This document shows, piece by piece, positions 1-7,260 of a DNA stretch of 15,492 bases. The position numbers were made by a program, and so were the translations under genes. Within the stretch, counting starts at the first letter, position 1, and each line of letters starts with the position of its first letter. Source of the DNA: DASZHJ01 sp035263705 (GTDB lineage Bacteria; Pseudomonadota; Alphaproteobacteria; ATCC43930; CGMCC-115725); contig DATFRA010000211.1 in NCBI GenBank assembly GCA_035263705.1, positions 1-15,492 of the forward strand, written 5' to 3'. The notes below the pieces were generated by a model. The model was not told the origin of the DNA. It saw only the letters and a program-made list of their open reading frames with translations, and did no database searches.

Positions 1-860
1 TGCCCTGACGGCGCGAGCGCCGTCAGGCGATCGGCCAAGCGGCCGAGCTCCCATTCGCGGGCGAGCGCGGCGGCGCGATCCCAGGTCGGTGCCTGATCGT
101 CGAGCGTCGGCAGCGGCGCCGACGAATCCATCGTGGCAATCCGCCGATAGAGCCGCAGGTCGTCCGCCTGCGCCGCAAACCGGCCGTCGGCGAGGATCGC
201 CTCGAGCGTGCCGTATCGGCGGAGCAGCCCGGCGGCCCCTTTGGGGCCAATGCCCCTCGCGCCCGGCAGCTTGTCGGAGGGGTCGCCGCGGAGCGCGATG
301 AAGTCGGGCACCTGCTCGGGATCGACGCCATAGCGCTCGCGCACCTCGGCAGGCCCGATCCGCGCCATCTCGCCGCCGCGCTGGGGATAGAGCACCGTCG
401 TGCGCGCGGACGCCAGCTGGAACGCGTCGCGGTCGCCGCTCGCGACCAGCGCGGTGCCGCCGTTCCGCACCGCGCGCTTCGCCGCGGCCGCCAGGAAATC
501 GTCGGCCTCGTAGCCCGGCCGCTTGGCATTGGCGAAGCCGCAGGCCGCCACGAACTCCGGCAACACCTCGAGCTGCTCCACCAGCTCGTCATCGAACTCG
601 CGGCCGCCTTGATAGTCCGGCAGCAGCTCCTGCCGGTAGGTCGCCGCCTCCAGCGTGTCCCACGCCACCAGCACCGCCCGCGGCTTCTCGGCCGCGACCA
701 GGCGCAGCAGCATGTTCGCAAACCCCACCACGGCGCCGCCGCCGTGATCGCCGGCGCGCCGGATCGACTTCGGCAGCGCGTGATAGGCGCGATGCGTGAA
801 GGAATCGCCGTCGATGACGAGCAGCGGCCGGCGATCGGGTTTCTTTCGGCTGAGTGGCAT
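1..860 (-). CDS. 5'-3' exonuclease (FEN/PolA N-domain family), 3' end outside window
   Basis: Predicted metal-dependent 5'-3' exonuclease/flap nuclease of the family that forms the N-terminal domain of DNA polymerase I and the stand-alone ExoIX/T5 nucleases; it would remove RNA primers or 5' flaps. The 286 visible residues read without a stop to the left edge. All acidic metal-binding motifs are present: VIDGDS (D17), VAWDT (D68), EADD (E118, D120, D121), SGDRD (D143, D145) and RGDPSDKLPG (D193, D196), followed by a helix-hairpin-helix loop GARGIGPKGA (about 200-209). The length and the tail after the HhH region fit a stand-alone nuclease that ends soon after the edge, but a polymerase continuation cannot be excluded. 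The ATG at 860 has a GGAAG a few bases upstream. It is divergent from the dienelactone hydrolase gene. Confidence 0.9.
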   Translation of the reverse strand, partial: MPLSRKKPDRRPLLVIDGDSFTHRAYHALPKSIRRAGDHGGGAVVGFANMLLRLVAAEKPRAVLVAWDTLEAATYRQELLPDYQGGREFDDELVEQLEVLPEFVAACGFANAKRPGYEADDFLAAAAKRAVRNGGTALVASGDRDAFQLASARTTVLYPQRGGEMARIGPAEVRERYGVDPEQVPDFIALRGDPSDKLPGARGIGPKGAAGLLRRYGTLEAILADGRFAAQADDLRLYRRIATMDSSAPLPTLDDQAPTWDRAAALAREWELGRLADRLTALAPSG

Positions 861-958
861 GTGACTTCCGATGGGCGCCCGTTGCGTGGATGAATCGAAC
901 GCAGGATGATGGCGCGAGCCGAGACAGCTGTCATTTCTCGCGACGAAAGGGAGCGGCC

Positions 959-1705
959 ATGGCCTATGAAGGGATGATTGCGGAGACCGTCTCGATCGCC
1001 GGTGACAAGGGCGAACCCATCTCGGCCTATGTCGCGCGGCCCCTGGGTCCGGGGCCGTTCCCGGGCATGCTGCTGTTCCATCACGCGCCCGGCTGGGACG
1101 AGTGGTACCGCGAGACCACGCGCAAATTCGCCCATCACGGCTATGTCGCGATCAGTCCCAACCTCTATCACCGCGCGGGCGAGGGCAAATCCGACGACGT
1201 CGCGGCGAAGGTGCGCGCCGAGGGCGGCGTGCCCGATGCGCAGGTGATCGGCGACGGCGAGGGCGCGGTGCGGTGGCTCCGCGCGCAGCCCACGCTCAAC
1301 GGCAAAGTCGCGGCCTTCGGGACCTGCTCGGGCGGGCGGCACACCTTCCTGTTCGCCTGCCACACCAAGAGCATCGACGCGGCTCTCGACCTCTGGGGCG
1401 GCCGCGTCGTGATGAGCCGCGAGGAGCTGACGCCGAAGCAGCCCACGGCGCCCATCGAGTTCACCAGGAATCTGTCATGTCCGCTGCTCGGCCTGTTCGG
1501 CAACGAGGACCGCGCGCCCACGCCGGAGCAGGTGAACCAGCACGAGGCCGAGCTCAAGAAGCACGGCAAGACCTACGAGTTCCACCGCTACGACGGCGCG
1601 GGTCACGGCTTCTTCTATTACGACCGGCCGATGTACCGCGTGGAGCAGGCGCTCGACGGCTGGCAGAAGCTCTGGGCGTTCCTGCGCAAGCACGGGGTGG
1701 CCTGA
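959..1705 (+). CDS. dienelactone hydrolase family protein
   Basis: A 248-aa alpha/beta hydrolase of the dienelactone hydrolase family; known members open lactone rings or cleave esters in aromatic or chlorinated-compound breakdown, in the cytoplasm. The family triad is visible: nucleophile Cys123 in GTCSGG, Asp184 in FGNEDRAP and His216 in GAGHGFF. The Cys falls at the same number as in the classical enzyme. HHAPGWDEW (41-49) would form the oxyanion side. The start is ATG 959 because a strong GAAAGGGAG lies just before it; the frame is open further upstream but has no better signal. No signal peptide. The DUF6295 gene follows after 7 nt, so the two are probably co-transcribed. The substrate cannot be told from the sequence. 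Confidence 0.93.
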   Translation: MAYEGMIAETVSIAGDKGEPISAYVARPLGPGPFPGMLLFHHAPGWDEWYRETTRKFAHHGYVAISPNLYHRAGEGKSDDVAAKVRAEGGVPDAQVIGDGEGAVRWLRAQPTLNGKVAAFGTCSGGRHTFLFACHTKSIDAALDLWGGRVVMSREELTPKQPTAPIEFTRNLSCPLLGLFGNEDRAPTPEQVNQHEAELKKHGKTYEFHRYDGAGHGFFYYDRPMYRVEQALDGWQKLWAFLRKHGVA

Positions 1706-1712
1706 TCCGCCC

Positions 1713-1991
1713 ATGTGCACGTCGATCGTCGAGGTCGTCGAGGCCGAAGGCGCCGGCAAGGGCGACGGCGGCTGGTTCCCGCTCGACCGCGCGGTGGTCT
1801 CCTACGACCATCCGCATCACGCGCTCCTGGAGGAGGCGATCACCCTCGATTTCGTGAACTCGGCGCTGGGGCCCGGCGCCCGCGTCGCCGTCGAGCTCAC
1901 GCTGCGGACGGCGAAGGACCTGAGCGCCGCCCTCGCGCGGGCGATCGCGGCCGCGGAGATAGCCGAAGGCGCCCGGCTGCGCGAAGCGTGA
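1713..1991 (+). CDS. DUF6295 family small protein
   Basis: A 92-aa protein starting MCTSIVEVVEAEGAGKG, with the conserved run GWFPLDRAVVSYDHPHHA and later ITLDFVNSALGPGARVAVEL. I recognise this as the DUF6295 pattern; the function of the family is unknown to me. Conserved Cys2, the histidines in DHPHH (31-36 region) and the acidic patch could suggest metal binding, but that is inference only. There is no strong Shine-Dalgarno; the start lies 7 nt after the stop of the dienelactone hydrolase, which suggests translational coupling. The C-terminus is an Ala/Glu/Arg-rich helix. Soluble, with no signal peptide. Confidence 0.8.
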   Translation: MCTSIVEVVEAEGAGKGDGGWFPLDRAVVSYDHPHHALLEEAITLDFVNSALGPGARVAVELTLRTAKDLSAALARAIAAAEIAEGARLREA

Positions 1992-2004
1992 TGGCGCAGC
2001 GGGG

Positions 2005-2021
2005 GCGCGCATGCAGCGCGC
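2005..2021. terminator. weak GC hairpin between convergent genes
   Basis: Perfect 6-bp arms GCGCGC (2005-2010 and 2016-2021) around ATGCA, lying between the stop of the DUF6295 gene and the stop of the convergent GMC oxidoreductase. Only two T follow on the plus strand, so it is at best a weak or factor-assisted terminator. Confidence 0.3.
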
Positions 2022-2026
2022 TTGCC

Positions 2027-3694
2027 CTAGCGGAGGACTTGCTCCGCTTCGCTCGATGGCCGGTGGAACGGGAGATTCTCCGGCGGCAAGGACGGCACGC
2101 CGAGGATCAGGTCCGATGCCCGCTCGCCGATCATCATGACGGGGGCGTTCAGGTTGCTCGAGACCATCGACGGCATGATGGAGGCGTCGGCGACGCGCAG
2201 GCCTTCGATGCCATGCACGCGGGTCTGCGGATCGACCACGGCCATCGCATCCTTCTCGTCGCCCATCTTGCAGGTTCCGCAGAGATGGAAGCCGCTGCCC
2301 GACTGCCGCCGGATCACTTCGTCAATCTCCGCCTTCGCGGTCGGCATGGTCGTGGGTTCCAACGGTTTTCCGCGGTAGGGGTCGAAGGATTTCCGCGCCA
2401 CCACCTCCTGGATGAGCGCATAGGACTCTCGCATCTCCTGCCGATCGTCCTCGGTCGCGAGGTAGTTCGGATCGAGCAGGGGCGGTGCGAGCGGATCGGC
2501 CGAGCGAAGCGCGAGGCTGCCCCTGCTCGTCGGCCGCATCGGTCCCGCGCCGACGCGGAAGCCATGCTTGTCCCGGCGCGGCACCCAGCCGTCGAAGCAG
2601 ACCGGGAAGAAATGGAATTGGATGTTGGCATGCGCGATCCCCGGCCGCGAGCGCAGGAATGCGCCGACATGGCACTGATTGACCGCGGCGACGCCGGTCT
2701 TGAACAATAGCCACTCGAGACCGATCAGCGCCGTTTTGTGCGGCCGCAGGAGTCCGTTGATGGTGATCGGCTGGCTGCATTCCCATTGCAGGTCGATCTC
2801 CAGATGGTCCTGCAGGTTCTTGCCCACGCCGGGCAGGTCGTGGACGACGGCGATGCCGAGCCGCCTCAGCTCGTCGGCCGGGCCGATCCCCGAGAGCAGG
2901 AGCAGCTGCGGCGAGCCGACGGCGCCCGCACTCAGGATCACGTCGCGCTCTGCACGCACGATCGCGCGCTGGCGGTCGAGCTGACAGTCGACGCCGACCG
3001 CACGGCGCCCCTCGAGCACGATCCCATGCACTGTCGCGCCGGTGCGGACCTCCAGGTTGCGCCTCGGTCCCGGCTTCTCGATATAGGCGTAAGCGGCGCT
3101 CGATCGGCGGCCGTCGTCGACGTTCATGTCGAAGCGGCAGAAGCCTTCCTGGCGAAACCCGTTCACGTCCTCGGTGAACGAAAACCCGGCCTCGCGTCCC
3201 GCGGCGAGAAACGCCTCGTTCAGCGGATGCAGCGAGGCTTGCCGCCGCACGCCCACCGGTCCGCCGCCGCCGCGATAGCCATCGGCGCCTTCCGAGCGCG
3301 TCTCCAGCCGCTTGAAGTAGGGCAGGACGCTCGCATAGGACCAGCCACGGGCGCCTTCGGATTCCCAACGCTCGTAGTCATGGGGATTGCCGCGCAGGTA
3401 GACCATGCCGTTCACGAGCGAGGAGCCGCCCAGGCCTGCGCCGCGGGGGTGGTCGATGACGCGACCGCCGAGGCCCGGCTGCGGAACCGTCGGATACCAG
3501 CGCATATAGCGGCCGCCCGGCTTGAAGTTCTCGCGGAGCCCGCCCGGCACGCGTACGCTCCAGTTCGTGTTCGGCGGACCCTGCTCGATCAGGAGCACGC
3601 GCAGCTCCGGCTGCTGCGACAGCCGGCTGGCGATCGCGCAGCCGGCTGAACCAGCGCCCACGACTACGTAATCATAGGTGGCGGAGCCGCTCAC
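2027..3694 (-). CDS. GMC family oxidoreductase (choline dehydrogenase-like flavoprotein)
   Basis: A 555-aa FAD-dependent glucose-methanol-choline oxidoreductase; the family oxidises primary alcohols or sugars to aldehydes or lactones and passes electrons to a quinone, cytochrome or oxygen. Visible are the Rossmann motif VVGAGSAGC (11-19) with acidic E37, the first GMC signature GAGLGGSSLVNGMVYLRG (85-102), the second signature GSPQLLLLSGIGP (260-272), and the C-terminal catalytic pair His470 (GFHLCGTCKMG) and Asn516 (NLNAP). Full length for the family. The overall pattern is close to BetA, but no betaine aldehyde dehydrogenase or BetI lies nearby, so the substrate is open. The start is GTG at 3694, directly before the FAD motif, with only a weak Shine-Dalgarno. 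It lies 75 nt downstream of the exported-protein gene on the same strand and is probably in the same transcript. Confidence 0.93.
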   Translation of the reverse strand: MSGSATYDYVVVGAGSAGCAIASRLSQQPELRVLLIEQGPPNTNWSVRVPGGLRENFKPGGRYMRWYPTVPQPGLGGRVIDHPRGAGLGGSSLVNGMVYLRGNPHDYERWESEGARGWSYASVLPYFKRLETRSEGADGYRGGGGPVGVRRQASLHPLNEAFLAAGREAGFSFTEDVNGFRQEGFCRFDMNVDDGRRSSAAYAYIEKPGPRRNLEVRTGATVHGIVLEGRRAVGVDCQLDRQRAIVRAERDVILSAGAVGSPQLLLLSGIGPADELRRLGIAVVHDLPGVGKNLQDHLEIDLQWECSQPITINGLLRPHKTALIGLEWLLFKTGVAAVNQCHVGAFLRSRPGIAHANIQFHFFPVCFDGWVPRRDKHGFRVGAGPMRPTSRGSLALRSADPLAPPLLDPNYLATEDDRQEMRESYALIQEVVARKSFDPYRGKPLEPTTMPTAKAEIDEVIRRQSGSGFHLCGTCKMGDEKDAMAVVDPQTRVHGIEGLRVADASIMPSMVSSNLNAPVMMIGERASDLILGVPSLPPENLPFHRPSSEAEQVLR

Positions 3695-3769
3695 GAGGCG
3701 ATGCTAACGCGCGCGCGATCTCCGGCCAAATGGACGTCAGGAACCGCGGTGCAGGGCCGTGCGCCGCAC

Positions 3770-4549
3770 TCACTCCTCGCGCACGGTGATGTGGTCGACC
3801 CAGACCTTCTGCGGATCGGTCTTGTGCGGCAAGCCGCTGATCTCCGCGATCGCATAGGGCACCAGCATGTCGGGCTTCAAGCCCGCCTTCTCGATCGCCG
3901 CGCGGTTTGGCATATAGGCGCAATTCTCCTCGTCGACCACGCGCACCACGACGAGCGTGTAGTCGGCCTCGAACTGCACACGCACGATCGGGCCGCCGAG
4001 CTCGACATTCTTGTTGTCGTCATAGGCCTCGATCGGCTCGAAGGCCGGGTTCTTGCAGGGGACGAACTTCGTGGGATCGAGTCCGAAGATGGTATCGCCG
4101 AGCTTCCACTGCCCGCCCTCAATGACGAAGTTGAGGGTCATCTCCATGGTCAGGATCGACCCCGGCGGCGGACCGCCCTTGGGCACCTTGGTGGGGACTT
4201 TCTGCGTCGCCACGATCAGGATCATGGCGCTCTTGCCGTCCTTCGCGAGGCTGCCGTGCTTGACGTCGATTGTCTCGGGAATGCCCTGCTTGAGGATCTC
4301 CACGAGCTCGCGCCGCTTGGCGGGGCTCGCAAGATAAGGTCGGATCGCCTTGCGCGGCTCGCTCGAGCGCATCGCGACGGCCTCGTCCACCTTGCCCGCC
4401 GCGATCGCCTGGTTGTGCCGGTCGTAGAGCTGCATGAGCTGCGTCTGGAGCGCCGCGTCGAGCGGCGCCGCCCGTCCGGGCGCGGCGAACATCAAGCAGA
4501 GGACGGCCAGTACCGCTACGCGAGCCCAGCCGAACCGCGCCATGGACAT
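3770..4549 (-). CDS. exported protein of unknown function
   Basis: A 259-aa protein with a Sec signal peptide: positively charged start, hydrophobic core VAVLAVLCLMFAA (11-23) and likely cleavage after GRA (about 27), so it should act in the periplasm. The segment after that (LQTQLMQLYDRHNQAIAAGKV region, 35-53) resembles the first helix pair of NTF2/SnoaL-like domains. The middle is beta-rich (FVIEGGQWKLGDTIFGLDP, 141-159), and the C-terminal half holds two Cys (165, 210) that could form a disulfide. I do not recognise the family. An AGAGGG just upstream serves the ATG at 4549 best; the second ATG at 4543 is also possible. It sits between the methyltransferase and GMC genes, on the same strand as both. 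Confidence 0.75.
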   Translation of the reverse strand: MSMARFGWARVAVLAVLCLMFAAPGRAAPLDAALQTQLMQLYDRHNQAIAAGKVDEAVAMRSSEPRKAIRPYLASPAKRRELVEILKQGIPETIDVKHGSLAKDGKSAMILIVATQKVPTKVPKGGPPPGSILTMEMTLNFVIEGGQWKLGDTIFGLDPTKFVPCKNPAFEPIEAYDDNKNVELGGPIVRVQFEADYTLVVVRVVDEENCAYMPNRAAIEKAGLKPDMLVPYAIAEISGLPHKTDPQKVWVDHITVREE

Positions 4550-4686
4550 TTGCCCTCTCCGCGCTGTCAGAGGTTAGAGTAGCCTACCATGCTGCGGGCT
4601 CGGCGAGGGGATGCGATGCGCTACCGGACGATCGACGTCGAGCCGCGCTCGGGGATCGATCGGCGCGGAGATTCGGGGCGCCGAGG

Positions 4687-5622
4687 TCAGCGCGGCTTGG
4701 AGTCCCTCGCGCGAACGGCGGCGTGGATGTGGTCGGGAGTGAGGCCGCAGCAGCCGCCGACGATCTGCACGCCCGAGGCGATCCACGCGCGGCAGAGACC
4801 CTCGAACCGCTCTGGCGCGATCACGTCGACGAAGCGCCAGTCGGGCATCTCGAAGTAGCCGGAGTCGGGATAGGCCATCAGCGGCCCCGCGAAGCGCCGC
4901 CGCACCTCCCTGAGCGCATCGGCTACGATATCGGCGCCCGTATGCATGATCCCGGCGGCGTCGACGCCGGCGCTCGGGATGAGGTCGACGATTGCCTGCA
5001 ACGGAACTTCTTCGGACTGATAGTAGCTGACCACGTCGCCACCGCGCCCGCGCCGCGCGCTCGCGCCGAACCAGGCCGGCAGCCCGGTGGCGCGTGCGGC
5101 CTCGAGCGCGGAGCGGACGCGGCCCGGATGGTACATCATCTCCAGCAGGATCAGCTCGCAGCCGGCGCCGGCGAGGATCCCCGCGAGCTCGTGGAGCGCG
5201 TCTGCGATCTCGTGGTCCGATGGCAGCAGCGCCGGATCTTGGGACTCTTTCCCCTGCAGGATCGGTACCATATGCGAGAGCGAGCCCGCGACGACGATCG
5301 AGTCATTCCCCGCGATATCCCGCGCCCGGAGCGCGGCGGCGACGGCACGCTCGTTGACCTCGCGCACGCGTTCCCCGAGCCCCGCCCGCGAGAGCATCAG
5401 GCGCGAGGACGCGAAGGTGTTGGCGGTGATCACCTCGGCTCCCGCGCGGATGTAGTCGGCGTGGATCTCCGTCAGCAACCGCTCGTGCTCGAGCGTTGCC
5501 GGTCCGCACCACGCGTCCGCGTCCATCGGCGCGCCGCGGCGCTGCAGCTCCGTGCCGGTCGCGCCATCCAGGATCAGGGTCTCGCCGGCGTCGAGCCGTT
5601 TCTTCAGTCGGGCATACCGCAT
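4687..5622 (-). CDS. homocysteine S-methyltransferase family protein
   Basis: A 311-aa (beta/alpha)8 enzyme of the MmuM/BHMT/MetH-N family, which moves a methyl group to homocysteine or a related thiol using a zinc-activated substrate. Visible are the N-terminal DGATGTEL (19-26), EVITANTF (63-70) and the C-terminal zinc-cysteine motif GGCCG (C291, C292). The first zinc ligand, normally the Cys of a GxNC motif, is replaced by His227 in GIMHT, so the site would be Cys2His, or this is a divergent subfamily with another substrate. GLPAWFGAS fits the barrel strand after the LLEMM segment. The start ATG at 5622 has an excellent GGGAGGG upstream. It lies 68 nt after the SDR gene on the same strand. 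It is not near met genes, so a role in methionine synthesis is not assured. Confidence 0.87.
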   Translation of the reverse strand: MRYARLKKRLDAGETLILDGATGTELQRRGAPMDADAWCGPATLEHERLLTEIHADYIRAGAEVITANTFASSRLMLSRAGLGERVREVNERAVAAALRARDIAGNDSIVVAGSLSHMVPILQGKESQDPALLPSDHEIADALHELAGILAGAGCELILLEMMYHPGRVRSALEAARATGLPAWFGASARRGRGGDVVSYYQSEEVPLQAIVDLIPSAGVDAAGIMHTGADIVADALREVRRRFAGPLMAYPDSGYFEMPDWRFVDVIAPERFEGLCRAWIASGVQIVGGCCGLTPDHIHAAVRARDSKPR

Positions 5623-5690
5623 GAATCCCTCCCACGTGGGCGGAGCTTACACCCAGCCATCCTCCGGCGAGCCGGCGTCCCGCCTTCCGA

Positions 5691-6446
5691 TCAGCGCACG
5701 GCGCGATTGATGCCGCCGTCGACCAGCACGTTCTGGCCCGTCATGTAGCTGGCGCCCTCCGAGGCGAGGAACACGCAGACGCTGCCGATCTCGCTGAACC
5801 GTGCCGTGCGGCCCATGGGAATGCTGCGCAGCGCCGCCTCCGTCATCGCGACGTTCTCGCAATAGCCGGGCATGACGTTGTTCATGCGCACCTTGGCACT
5901 CGCGTATTTGTCGGCGAACAGCTTGGTGAAGCCGTGGAGCGCACCGCGGAGCACGCTCATCTGCGCATAGCCCGGCCGCGGCTCCGTCGCATTCAAGGAC
6001 GAGATGTTGACGAAGGCGCCGCCGCCCTGCGCCATCATGACCGGCGTCGCCAGCCGCGCCATCCGCACCACCGAGAGCACGTACATGTCGAGCGCGCCAT
6101 GCCAGGCCTCGTCGGGAAACGCGAGCGGATCGGCGAAATTCGCGGGATCGTAGACCGTGCCGGTGGTGATGCTCGGCGCCGGCGCGCCGCTCTGTCCCAT
6201 GTTGCTGACGACGGCGTCGATCCGGCCATAGGCCTCCAGGGTCGCGTCGACAAGCGCCTCGAGGTCGGCGACCGCGAGCGCCGAGCCCCGCCGCCCGATG
6301 CCGCCGAGCTCGCCGGCGAGCTTGACGCTGCGCTCCGAGGGCGACATCAGCGAAACCCGGTATCCCGCCTCGGCGAAGCTCCGCGCGACACCCGCGCCGA
6401 TGCCCTGCCCCGCTCCCGTGACGATCGCGACTTTTGCTTGAGCCAT
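5691..6446 (-). CDS. SDR family oxidoreductase with altered YxxxK motif
   Basis: A 251-aa short-chain dehydrogenase/reductase (FabG-like) that would bind NAD(P) in a Rossmann fold. Visible are the cofactor motif TGAGQGIG (10-17), SNMG (81-84, the NNAG position), the catalytic-serine strand VNISS (146-150), Tyr160 and the C-terminal family ending TGQNVLVDGG (236-245). The usual catalytic lysine four residues after Tyr is missing: the motif reads YAQMS, with Ser164. The remainder of helix 5 (LHGFTKLFADKYA) looks normal, so this is unlikely to be a sequencing error. The ATG at 6446 has AAGGGGA upstream. The gene is divergent from the TetR gene and heads the minus-strand block. Whether it is a working oxidoreductase is uncertain. 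Confidence 0.88.
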   Translation of the reverse strand: MAQAKVAIVTGAGQGIGAGVARSFAEAGYRVSLMSPSERSVKLAGELGGIGRRGSALAVADLEALVDATLEAYGRIDAVVSNMGQSGAPAPSITTGTVYDPANFADPLAFPDEAWHGALDMYVLSVVRMARLATPVMMAQGGGAFVNISSLNATEPRPGYAQMSVLRGALHGFTKLFADKYASAKVRMNNVMPGYCENVAMTEAALRSIPMGRTARFSEIGSVCVFLASEGASYMTGQNVLVDGGINRAVR

Positions 6447-6594
6447 CTTTGATCCCCTTGCGGTGAGAGCACTCAGATTACCGTGCCTGAACGCCTCGGC
6501 GCTGCCGCGCCTGGCGGGTTGTCATGGCGATTTTCCGGCGAGGTCATGCCGCAGGTCCTTCTACACCGTTGGTTCGTCTGCGCAAAAGTCAGGC

Positions 6595-6623
6595 TTGACA
6601 ACGTACCGACCAGTCGGTATGCT
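6595..6623 (+). promoter_or_regulatory. sigma70-type promoter of the TetR gene
   Basis: A perfect -35 TTGACA (6595-6600), a 17-nt spacer and a -10 TATGCT (6618-6623, 4 of 6 consensus). Predicted transcription start is around 6629-6631, at or next to the chosen TetR start codon. Confidence 0.8.
6604..6619. promoter_or_regulatory. predicted TetR operator
   Basis: TACCGACCAGTCGGTA: inverted arms TACCGAC and GTCGGTA separated by two bases. It fills the spacer between -35 and -10 and touches the -10 box, so bound repressor would block RNA polymerase. The length and the ACCGAC/GTCGGT arms look like sites bound by TetR dimers. It also lies about 160 bp upstream of the divergent SDR gene and may affect that as well. 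Confidence 0.8.
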
Positions 6624-6630
6624 TTATTCC

Positions 6631-7257
6631 ATGAACTCGGCGACCCCATCCCAGCCCGACGGCCGCACCCGCCTTCTCGACGCGGCATTGCAGGTGATCC
6701 GCACGCAGGGCTACTCGGCTACGACCGTCGACGACATCTGCCGCGAAGCGGGACTCACCAAGGGCGCCTTCTTCCACCACTTCCGGAGCAAGCAGGATCT
6801 TGCGGTAGAGGCGGCGGCGCATTTCTCGGCGATGGCCGAGACGCTCTTCGGCTCCGCGCCCTACCGCGCGCTTACGGATCCGCTCGATCGGTTCCTCGCC
6901 TATATCGATTTCCGGAGCGCCATCATCGATGGTCCGCTCCCGCAATTCACCTGTCTGCTCGGGACCATGGTGCAGGAAACCTACGAGACCCATCCGGCGA
7001 TCCGGAAAGCCTGCGACACCTATATCGGCGTTCACGTCGCGGGGCTCGTCGAGGACATCGAGGCGGCGAAAGCGCTTTACGCGCCGGGCGCGACCTGGTC
7101 CGCCCAGAGCCTCGCGCTCCATACGCAGGCGGTGCTGCAAGGCGCCTTCGTGCTCGCGAAGGCGAAAGGCGGTCCCGAGGTCGCGCGTGCGTGCGTGTCA
7201 CACCTCCGTCGCTATATCGCGTGTTTGTTCCAGCGTCCCCCCAGCAAGAAGGAGTGA
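6631..7257 (+). CDS. TetR/AcrR family transcriptional regulator
   Basis: A 208-aa one-domain-plus-ligand-pocket repressor. The N-terminal helix-turn-helix is typical: GRTRLLDAALQVIRTQGYSA (11-30), then TTVDDICREAGLTKGAFFHHF (31-51) and the KQDL cap (54-57). The rest is helical and would bind an unknown small ligand. The start is ATG 6631 because the promoter predicts transcription beginning there and no Shine-Dalgarno precedes it; the in-frame ATG at 6619 lies inside the -10 box. It is probably autoregulated through the palindrome 6604-6619. The VOC gene begins 3 nt after its stop, so both are in one operon, and the ligand is likely related to what the VOC protein or the neighbouring SDR handles. 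Confidence 0.93.
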   Translation: MNSATPSQPDGRTRLLDAALQVIRTQGYSATTVDDICREAGLTKGAFFHHFRSKQDLAVEAAAHFSAMAETLFGSAPYRALTDPLDRFLAYIDFRSAIIDGPLPQFTCLLGTMVQETYETHPAIRKACDTYIGVHVAGLVEDIEAAKALYAPGATWSAQSLALHTQAVLQGAFVLAKAKGGPEVARACVSHLRRYIACLFQRPPSKKE

Positions 7258-7260
7258 GCG

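Noticed and set aside
923..932. Perfect 10-bp palindrome GACAGCTGTC between the divergent exonuclease and hydrolase genes
   Set aside because: It is short, unpaired with any recognisable promoter and without a regulator gene nearby, so I cannot call it an operator.
23..1363. Long minus-strand open frame (446 aa) across the exonuclease and the hydrolase
   Set aside because: It is a shifted shadow: the correct minus-strand frame, which runs off the left edge, contains all exonuclease motifs, and the part over 959-1363 is antisense to the hydrolase.
2027..3694. Naming the GMC oxidoreductase betA
   Set aside because: It resembles choline dehydrogenase, but no betB, betI or choline transporter is present and GMC substrates cannot be told from motifs.
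6463..6630. N-terminal extension of the TetR gene
   Set aside because: It would place the promoter and operator inside the coding region, and its composition is unlike TetR proteins.
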